A DNA stretch of 11,839 bases from Bacteroidales bacterium (GTDB taxonomy: Bacteria > Bacteroidota > Bacteroidia > Bacteroidales > Bacteroidaceae): NCBI GenBank assembly GCA_030523385.1, contig JAUNIV010000039.1, positions 1 to 11,839 on the forward strand, given 5' to 3'. The position numbers were made by a program, and so were the translations under genes. The notes beneath the pieces were generated by a model, which saw only the letters and a program-made list of their open reading frames with translations, was not told where the DNA came from and did not search any database. Below are positions 6,130-11,839 of this stretch, one piece after another. The stretch's first letter is position 1. Each line of letters opens with the position of its first letter.

Positions 6130-8034
6130 TTACTCTTCAAATGACCTTAATACCTTATATATATATGCTTCATCCATACTGCAAATGTGGTAAAGCTCTT
6201 TCACCGTGCCATGCTGTACGAATTGGTCCGGCAGACCGATGCGTTTCACTCTCGGTGCATAACCGTTGTCTGCCATAAATTCCAGGATGGCACTTCCCAT
6301 TCCTCCTTTCAGCACTCCGTCTTCTATGGTGACTACCTTATGGAAGTTTCTGCCCACTTCGTGCAGCAAGTCTTCGTCCAATGGTTTCAGGAAGCGCAGG
6401 TCATAGTGTGCAATGCTCTGTCCTGTTTCTTCTTCTGCCTGTCTGATGGCTTTGGCTGCCAATGTACCGATAGGCCCTAACGTGATAACGGCGATGTCTT
6501 TTCCTTCTTTCAGCTTTCTGCCTTTGCCTATCTCGATTTCTTCCAACGGGCATTGCCATTCCACCAACGAACCTCTGCCACGCGGATAGCGAATCACAAA
6601 AGGACCTTTGTCCGGCAGTTGTGCGGTGTACATCAGCCGGCGCAATTCGTGCTCATCGTAAGGAGAAGCTACCGTAAGGTTGGGTATGGGGCGCATATAA
6701 GCCAAATCGAAAGCCCCGTGATGCGTAGGTCCGTCTTCGCCTACCAGTCCTGCCCGGTCTAAGCAAAGCACTACGTTCAGTTTCTGTATGGCCACGTCGT
6801 GAATTACATTGTCGTATGCCCGTTGCATGAAGGAAGAATAGATATTGCAGAAAGGCAACAAGCCGTCTTTGGCCATTCCGCCCGAAAAGGTGACGGCATG
6901 TCCTTCGGCGATGCCTACATCGAAACCTCTTTCGGGCATAGCCTTCATCAGTATGTTCATGGAGCAGCCCGAAGGCATGGCAGGAGTGACTCCCACTATC
7001 TTTTCATTCTGTCGGGCCAGTTCGAGCAATGTGTTTCCGAATACGTCTTGAAACAAGGGCGGCAATCCTTTGGTGTCTGCTAAGATGCGCTCTCCGGTTT
7101 CCTTATCGAAGATGCCCGGTGCATGCCACACGGTGGCAGCTTTCTCTGCCGGTTCGAAACCTTTTCCTTTTGTGGTATGTATATGCAGCAACTTAGGCCC
7201 TTGCATGTTTTTTATCTCTTTCAGTACGCGGGTCAGTGCATGAATATCATGCCCATCTACGGGACCGAAGTAGCGTATGTTCATTCCCTCAAATACATTC
7301 TGTTGCTGTGTCAGCATGGATTTCAGGCTGTTGTTGAAGCGTATCAGGCTTTTGCGCCGTTCTTCGTTCAGGATGCCCCATTTATGGAACATCTTTGAAA
7401 GTTTGTAGCGTATCCGGTTGTAACCTACCGAAGTTTGCAGGTTCAGCAGATATTGTTTCATGCCGCCTACGCTCCGGTCTATGGCCATGTTATTGTCATT
7501 CAGGATAATCAGCAGGTTGTTTGGGGTCGATGAAGCATTGTTCAGTCCCTCGAATGCCAGTCCGCCGCTCATTGAGCCGTCTCCTATGACAGCCACTACA
7601 TGACGGTTGTTCTCACCATGTTTCATGGCTGCAACGGCCATTCCCAATGCTGCCGATATGGAGTTGGAGGCATGTCCGCAGGTGAAGGTATCATATTCGC
7701 TTTCGGACGGAGAAGGAAAGGGGCGGATGCCATTCAGCTTCCGGTTGGTACAAAAAGCATCCCGCCGGCCGGTCAGTATCTTATGGCCGTATGCCTGATG
7801 CCCTACGTCCCACACAATGCGGTCGTAAGGAGTCTGGAATACATAGTGCAAGGCAACGGTAAGTTCTACCACGCCTAAGCTGGAACCGAAGTGTCCCGGA
7901 TTGCGAGAAAGCTCATCTATAATCTTTTGCCTCAGCTCCTTGCACACTTCGGGTAATTGGTCTGCACGCAGGCGGCGCAGATCTTCCGGAGTGTCTATGC
8001 TTTGCAGCAACTGATATGAATTGTCCTGTCCCAT
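6130..8034 (-). CDS. dxs: 1-deoxy-D-xylulose-5-phosphate synthase
   Basis: This 634-residue thiamine-diphosphate enzyme condenses pyruvate and glyceraldehyde 3-phosphate to DXP, the entry to the MEP isoprenoid pathway and to thiamine and pyridoxal synthesis. Features in order: VGHQAYGHKIL (78-87), CGHASNSIS (119-127), and the cofactor motif GDGSMSGG (151-158) ending in NDNN (179-182). The transketolase pyrimidine domain contains FDVGIAEGHAVT (371-382), with catalytic E377. Next come DRAGLVGEDGPTHHGAFDL (426-444) and the C-terminal domain. The frame extends 13 codons further to an ATG at 8073. I prefer 8034 because the longer start lies upstream of a TAnnTTTG promoter box (8062-8069) and the extra residues are not Dxs-like. 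The usual EQHA is EGHA here, probably a lineage variant. First gene of dxs-trkA-trkH. Confidence 0.94.
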   Translation of the reverse strand: MGQDNSYQLLQSIDTPEDLRRLRADQLPEVCKELRQKIIDELSRNPGHFGSSLGVVELTVALHYVFQTPYDRIVWDVGHQAYGHKILTGRRDAFCTNRKLNGIRPFPSPSESEYDTFTCGHASNSISAALGMAVAAMKHGENNRHVVAVIGDGSMSGGLAFEGLNNASSTPNNLLIILNDNNMAIDRSVGGMKQYLLNLQTSVGYNRIRYKLSKMFHKWGILNEERRKSLIRFNNSLKSMLTQQQNVFEGMNIRYFGPVDGHDIHALTRVLKEIKNMQGPKLLHIHTTKGKGFEPAEKAATVWHAPGIFDKETGERILADTKGLPPLFQDVFGNTLLELARQNEKIVGVTPAMPSGCSMNILMKAMPERGFDVGIAEGHAVTFSGGMAKDGLLPFCNIYSSFMQRAYDNVIHDVAIQKLNVVLCLDRAGLVGEDGPTHHGAFDLAYMRPIPNLTVASPYDEHELRRLMYTAQLPDKGPFVIRYPRGRGSLVEWQCPLEEIEIGKGRKLKEGKDIAVITLGPIGTLAAKAIRQAEEETGQSIAHYDLRFLKPLDEDLLHEVGRNFHKVVTIEDGVLKGGMGSAILEFMADNGYAPRVKRIGLPDQFVQHGTVKELYHICSMDEAYIYKVLRSFEE

Positions 8035-8061
8035 TCCTAATAAAATGTGATAAATATCGTG

Positions 8062-8069
8062 CAAAAATA
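8062..8069 (-). promoter_or_regulatory. Promoter -7 box of dxs
   Basis: The minus strand reads TATTTTTG, matching TAnnTTTG, 28 bases upstream of the dxs ATG at 8034. I do not find a TTTG at the expected -33 distance, so this is a half-match. It supports choosing the ATG at 8034 rather than 8073. Confidence 0.4.
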
Positions 8070-8091
8070 ACATAAATAAGCATATAATGAT

Positions 8092-8099
8092 TACATTTG
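8092..8099 (+). promoter_or_regulatory. Promoter -7 box of the GSCFA–murF/alr unit
   Basis: TACATTTG matches TAnnTTTG exactly and lies 30 bases before the ATG at 8130. A -33 TTTG is not evident. The box overlaps the alternative TTG start at 8097, which argues that TTG is not used. Its polymerase footprint would overlap that of the divergent dxs promoter. Confidence 0.4.
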
Positions 8100-8129
8100 T
8101 TCGAGAAAAATAAACACCGTTTTATTCCT

Positions 8130-9116
8130 ATGAATTTCAGAACGCAAGTAGAACTACCCGAAAAGGAAACAGAAATAAGGCATTCGGACCGAATGATGCT
8201 ATTTGGCTCTTGTTTTGCCGAAAACATCGGAAAATTGTTGGTTGAAAATAAGTTCCGGTGTGATGTGAATCCTTTCGGCATACTTTATAATCCGCTGTCT
8301 GTGTCCGAGGCCATCCGGCGGATTCTTTCCGGAAGGCTGTATCGGTCAGACGAGTTGTTTGCTTCCGGCGGCAAGTGGCATAGCTTCATGCATCACAGTG
8401 TCTTTTCCGGAGATTCTGCCGAAGAATGTCTGGAACACATCAACAGTCGGTTGGGGCAGGCTTCGGTTGCATTACCTCGTTTGGATTGGCTAATCATCAC
8501 ATGGGGCACAGCATGGGTTTATATTCGGAAGGAAACAGGTGTCGTGGTAGGCAACTGCCATAAACAGCCCGACAGGCTTTTCGAACGCAGGTTGTTGTCT
8601 GTAGATGAGATAGTGGAAACTTATGCCGGTTTGTTGGCCGAGGTTCGGAGGATAAATCCTCGTGTCAAGGTGTTGTTCACGGTCAGTCCTATCCGTCATG
8701 TCAAGGATGGGATGCACGGCAACCAGATCAGTAAATCCGTCTTGATGCTTGCCGTAGATGCCTTGCAACATCGGTGTAAAGATTGTTACTACTTCCCTTC
8801 TTATGAAATCATGATGGACGAACTTCGTGATTATCGTTTTTATGCCGATGACATGGTACACCCTTCGTCGATGGCTGTCGGTTACTTGTGGGAATGTTTT
8901 GATAAAACTTATTTTGGGACAGAAACAAGACAGGCAATCAAAGGATGGGAAGAGATCAAAAAGGCATTGGGGCATAAACCGTTTGATGCGCACTCAGATG
9001 CTTATCGTAAATTTTTAACACAAATAGTGTTAAAGATAGACCAACTTAAAGAAAAGTTCCCGTATTTTGACCTGCAAAAAGAATCAGAAGAATGTCAAGC
9101 TCGATTGAAAATATAG
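8130..9116 (+). CDS. GSCFA-domain protein, SGNH-hydrolase-like
   Basis: This 328-residue protein carries the signature that names the GSCFA family: LFGSCFAENIG at residues 24-34, with S27 as the candidate nucleophile. TWGTAWVY follows at about 124-131, then FTVSPIRHVKDG at about 183-194, and DDMVHPSSMA at about 240-249, whose D and H fit the last block of an SGNH/GDSL-type triad. No signal peptide is seen, so it is probably cytoplasmic. The substrate is not known to me; an esterase or acyltransferase role is inference from the fold. The frame extends to a TTG at 8097, but the ATG at 8130 gives the expected MNFRTQVELP opening and lies outside the promoter box. Its last 25 bases overlap the murF-alr gene, suggesting coupled translation and perhaps an envelope-related job. 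Confidence 0.88.
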   Translation: MNFRTQVELPEKETEIRHSDRMMLFGSCFAENIGKLLVENKFRCDVNPFGILYNPLSVSEAIRRILSGRLYRSDELFASGGKWHSFMHHSVFSGDSAEECLEHINSRLGQASVALPRLDWLIITWGTAWVYIRKETGVVVGNCHKQPDRLFERRLLSVDEIVETYAGLLAEVRRINPRVKVLFTVSPIRHVKDGMHGNQISKSVLMLAVDALQHRCKDCYYFPSYEIMMDELRDYRFYADDMVHPSSMAVGYLWECFDKTYFGTETRQAIKGWEEIKKALGHKPFDAHSDAYRKFLTQIVLKIDQLKEKFPYFDLQKESEECQARLKI

Positions 9117-11557
9117 AAAAAGCATTGGGTGCGAAGCGGTTTGGAAATCGTAATGCACAGATAGACTGGATTTTGACAGATAGCCGTTCCTTGTGTTTCC
9201 CGGAAGAAACCTTGTTCTTTGCATTGAAGACAAAACGGAATGACGGACATAAATATATTCCGGAATTATACGAACGTGGTGTACGTAATTTTGTGGTGAG
9301 CGAACTGCCCGAAGGAAGAGAAGCATTTGCCGATGCGAATTTCCTGCAACTGCCCAATCCGCTGAAAGGATTGCAGAAACTGGCCGAAAAGCATCGCGAC
9401 TGCTTCCAAAGACCCGTCATCGGTATTACGGGAAGCAATGGGAAAACCATCGTGAAAGAGTGGCTCTATCAGTTGCTCAGTCCCGATCGCATAGTTACCC
9501 GTTCGCCTCGCAGCTATAATTCGCAGATAGGCGTGCCCTTGTCTGTGTGGCTGATGAATGAACACACGGAAGTAGCCATTTTCGAGGCTGGTATCTCCGA
9601 AATGGGTGAAATGGAGGCTTTGCAAAACATTATTAAGCCTACTGTCGGTATTCTTACCAATATAGGAGGGGCACACCAGGAGAATTTCTTCTCTTTGCAA
9701 GACAAGTGTATGGAGAAGTTGACACTTTTCAAGAACTGCGACGTCATTATTTATGATGGCGATAACGAGTTGATTAGTTCCTGCGTTTCCAAATCGCTTT
9801 TCACTGCCCGCGAAATTGCATGGTCAAGAAAAGACAATGAAAGACCGCTCTTTATTGAAGCTGTGCGGAAAGGAGAGCACAGCACTACCATCAGATACCG
9901 CTATTTGGGTATGCCGAACGAGTATGTCATTCCTTTCATTGACGATGCTTCCATCGAGAACTCCCTGCACTGTCTGGCGGCAGCCTTGTATATGATGGTG
10001 CCTTCCGAACAGATAGCTGAACGTATGGCACATTTGGAGCAGATAGCCATGCGATTGGAAGTGAAGGAAGGAAAAAACGGCTGTGTGCTGATAAACGACA
10101 GTTATAATTCCGATTTGGCTTCATTGGACATTGCCCTCGACTTTATGTCCCGCCGTTCGGACGACAAGCGGAAGAAGCGTACGCTCATCTTGTCGGATAT
10201 GTTGGAGACAGGACAAAGCAGCAAATTGCTCTATCGGCAAGTGGCCGAACTGGTACATAGCCGTGGAATTGACAAGATAATCGGAGTGGGAGAGGACATA
10301 CGGGCAGCTTCTTCCCGTTTCGAGATGGAGAAATATTTCTTCCGGACTACAGAAGATTTGTTGAATTCCGATTTGTTGTCCGGATTGCGCAATGAAGTCG
10401 TACTGATTAAAGGGTCGCGCTCTTTCCATTTCGATGACATTTCGGATAGATTGGAGCTAAAAGTGCATGAAACCATTCTGGAGGTTAATCTGAATGCTTT
10501 GGTAGATAATCTGAACTATTACCGCAGCAAGCTGAAACCCGATACGAAGATGGTTTGCATGGTAAAGGCATCTGCCTACGGAGCCGGGTCTTACGAAGTG
10601 GCAAAGACCTTGCAAGACCATCGGGTGGACTATTTGGCCGTGGCTGTAGCCGATGAAGGCTCGGATTTAAGGAAAGCCGGAATTACCAGTTCAATCATCA
10701 TCATGAATCCGGAGTTGACGGCGTTCAGAACCATGTTTGATTACAAATTGGAACCTGAAGTCTATAGCTTTCATCTGCTGAACGAGCTTATCAAGGCGGC
10801 AGAGAAAGAGGGAGTGACCAACTTCCCTATCCATATCAAGCTCGATACAGGCATGCATCGGTTGGGCTTTGCCCCTTCGGATATTCCCGCATTGATAGAG
10901 CGGTTGAAGAAACAGACTTCCGTCATTCCTCGTTCGGTATTCTCGCATCTGGTAGGTAGCGACGGAGCACAGTTCGACTCATTCACCCGCAGACAGATAG
11001 AAACCTTCGAGGCTGCTTCCGAACAGTTGCAGGCAGCCTTTCAGCATAAGATATTGCGGCACATCTGCAATACGGCAGGCATAGAGCGCTATCCCGGTGC
11101 TCAGTTCGATATGGTGCGCTTAGGTATAGGCCTGTATGGCATCGATCCTTTTACAAACCGTATCTTGCACAATGTGACTACTCTGAAAACCACTATCTTG
11201 CAGATACACGATGTAGCGAAGGAAGAAACCGTAGGCTATAGCCGTAGGGGGCATTTGGAACGCGATTCGCGCATAGCTGCCATTCCTATCGGTTATGCTG
11301 ATGGATTGGACCGGCATTTGGGCAATGGCCATGCCTATTGCCTTGTCAATGGCCAGAAAGCTCCCTACGTGGGCAATATTTGTATGGATGTGTGTATGAT
11401 TGATGTGACCGACATTGACTGCAAGGAAGGTGATAAGGTGATTATTTTCGGCGATGACCTGCCTGTCACCGTATTGTCTGATATGTTGGATACCATTCCA
11501 TACGAGATACTGACCGGTGTTTCCAATCGGGTGAAGCGGGTGTATTATCAAGATTAA
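9092..11557 (+). CDS. murF-alr: Bifunctional MurF ligase / alanine racemase fusion
   Basis: This 821-residue protein fuses two cytoplasmic peptidoglycan-precursor enzymes. Residues 1 to about 455 are MurF, which adds D-Ala-D-Ala to UDP-MurNAc-tripeptide using ATP: N-terminal UDP-substrate domain (TDSR 29-32), P-loop GITGSNGKT (111-119), FEAGISEMGEM (164-174), NIGGAHQENF (190-199), NDSYNSD (335-341) and C-terminal KGSRSFHFDD (440-449). Residues from about 460 are a PLP alanine racemase: the PLP lysine K492 in MVKASAYGAG, MHRLGF with R590, MVRLGIGLYG (674-683), VGYSRRG with the second catalytic tyrosine Y716, IPIGYADG (731-738) and NICMD (762-766). Both halves look intact. The fusion is established in Bacteroidetes. 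The start follows AGAAGA inside the GSCFA gene. Making D-alanine and using D-Ala-D-Ala are linked through Ddl, which is not in this window. Confidence 0.95.
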   Translation: MSSSIENIEKALGAKRFGNRNAQIDWILTDSRSLCFPEETLFFALKTKRNDGHKYIPELYERGVRNFVVSELPEGREAFADANFLQLPNPLKGLQKLAEKHRDCFQRPVIGITGSNGKTIVKEWLYQLLSPDRIVTRSPRSYNSQIGVPLSVWLMNEHTEVAIFEAGISEMGEMEALQNIIKPTVGILTNIGGAHQENFFSLQDKCMEKLTLFKNCDVIIYDGDNELISSCVSKSLFTAREIAWSRKDNERPLFIEAVRKGEHSTTIRYRYLGMPNEYVIPFIDDASIENSLHCLAAALYMMVPSEQIAERMAHLEQIAMRLEVKEGKNGCVLINDSYNSDLASLDIALDFMSRRSDDKRKKRTLILSDMLETGQSSKLLYRQVAELVHSRGIDKIIGVGEDIRAASSRFEMEKYFFRTTEDLLNSDLLSGLRNEVVLIKGSRSFHFDDISDRLELKVHETILEVNLNALVDNLNYYRSKLKPDTKMVCMVKASAYGAGSYEVAKTLQDHRVDYLAVAVADEGSDLRKAGITSSIIIMNPELTAFRTMFDYKLEPEVYSFHLLNELIKAAEKEGVTNFPIHIKLDTGMHRLGFAPSDIPALIERLKKQTSVIPRSVFSHLVGSDGAQFDSFTRRQIETFEAASEQLQAAFQHKILRHICNTAGIERYPGAQFDMVRLGIGLYGIDPFTNRILHNVTTLKTTILQIHDVAKEETVGYSRRGHLERDSRIAAIPIGYADGLDRHLGNGHAYCLVNGQKAPYVGNICMDVCMIDVTDIDCKEGDKVIIFGDDLPVTVLSDMLDTIPYEILTGVSNRVKRVYYQD

Positions 11558-11590
11558 ATTTATAAGGAAATAATTATTCCAATGTTACTG

Positions 11591-11640
11591 TCATTGTATT
11601 TTGTGGCGAGTTCACATGCCCGCCACAAAATACATAATGA
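11591..11640. repeat. Large hairpin downstream of murF-alr, no U-tract
   Basis: Bases 11595-11608 are the exact reverse complement of 11621-11634, a 14-bp stem around a 12-base loop. With a two-base bulge the pairing can continue with TCAT (11591-11594) against ATGA (11637-11640). It sits 34 bases after the murF-alr stop. It may end transcription, but neither strand has a T-run after the stem. The A/T part of the stem is outside and the G/C part next to the loop, with T on the 5' side, unlike a standard intrinsic terminator. Confidence 0.7.
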
Positions 11641-11671
11641 GCTAATTCTCATCGCTCTCTGTCAAAACGGT

Positions 11672-11720
11672 CTAAGCAATAATATGAAGCTTAGTTGATA
11701 AAGCTTGTCTTGCATATTAT
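11672..11720. repeat. Nested inverted repeats in the intergenic region
   Basis: Two overlapping foldings are visible. CTAAGC (11672-11677) pairs with GCTTAG (11689-11694). Alternatively ATAATATG (11679-11686) pairs with CATATTAT (11713-11720), with two AAGCTT copies (11687-11692 and 11701-11706) pairing inside it. The two exclude each other. No coding frame is present. Confidence 0.55.
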
Positions 11721-11740
11721 CAAAACCTTCCCATGAAGGT
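11721..11740 (-). terminator. Intrinsic terminator of the gene entering from the right edge
   Basis: ACCTTC (11725-11730) and GAAGGT (11735-11740) form a 6-bp stem with a four-base loop. On the minus strand the stem runs directly into TTTTG. It lies 8 bases beyond the TAG stop (11749-11751) of the right-edge gene, the expected place for its terminator. Confidence 0.5.
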
Positions 11741-11748
11741 ATGATACA

Positions 11749-11839
11749 CTATTGTTTGAGTAATTCATGGATTTTGTCCGGACTCAATCCTGTGGAGTGT
11801 GCTACGTCTTCCAATTTCATTCCTGAACTAATCATGGTG
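11749..11839 (-). CDS. C-terminal end of an unidentified gene (cut by right edge), possibly Rpn/PD-(D/E)XK type
   Basis: Reading leftward from the edge, a frame is open for 29 codons and ends in TAG at 11749-11751. The visible tail includes SSGMKLEDVAHSTGLSPDKI, followed by HELLKQ. A pattern of the form gM-x-x-e-x-v/i-A-x-x-T-G-L-s-x-x-x-I is common at the C-terminus of Rpn-family recombination-promoting nuclease / putative transposase proteins, and also resembles a small helix-turn-helix. The family call is inference from this short tail only. The terminator-like hairpin just beyond the stop supports a real gene end. A separate mini-gene starting at the internal ATG is possible but less likely. 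Confidence 0.5.
   Translation of the reverse strand, partial: TMISSGMKLEDVAHSTGLSPDKIHELLKQ

Noticed and set aside
8097..8129. TTG start extending the GSCFA protein by 11 residues
   Set aside because: The TTG lies inside the predicted -7 promoter box, and the ATG at 8130 gives the typical family N-terminus.

Overview
The window looks like chromosomal DNA from a member of the Bacteroidales, most likely Bacteroides or Phocaeicola. The evidence is a fused MurF–alanine racemase, a GSCFA-domain protein, an SDR-type threonine dehydrogenase paired with Kbl, poor Shine-Dalgarno sequences, and several promoter boxes of the Bacteroides TTTG / TAnnTTTG type. The genus is inferred from gene content; I ran no database comparison.

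Layout, left to right. (1) 1-334, minus: the N-terminal part of an unrecognised two-helix membrane protein that runs off the left edge. (2) 335-992: 658 bases with no convincing gene. They contain a good minus-strand promoter (727-757) reading into about 350 bases rich in nested and competing inverted repeats, including a 38-base AT-rich palindrome at 519-556. The threonine dehydrogenase terminator is also here. (3) 993-3302: divergent threonine dehydrogenase (minus) and kbl (plus), which together convert threonine to glycine and acetyl-CoA. (4) 3320-8034, minus: dxs-trkA-trkH, tightly spaced as an operon. Dxs makes the isoprenoid precursor DXP; TrkA and TrkH form a potassium uptake system. 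(5) 8130-11557, plus: a GSCFA protein overlapping a bifunctional murF-alr gene of the cell-wall pathway. (6) 11558-11839: a cluster of hairpins, then the last 29 codons of a minus-strand gene entering from the right edge, with its own terminator.

Most of the window is core metabolism: threonine catabolism, isoprenoid precursors, potassium homeostasis and peptidoglycan precursors. The part least explained by known genes is the structured leader or candidate small RNA at about 363-720. Second is the hairpin-rich segment at 11591-11740. I do not see a defence system, CRISPR array, tRNA, rRNA or complete mobile element.
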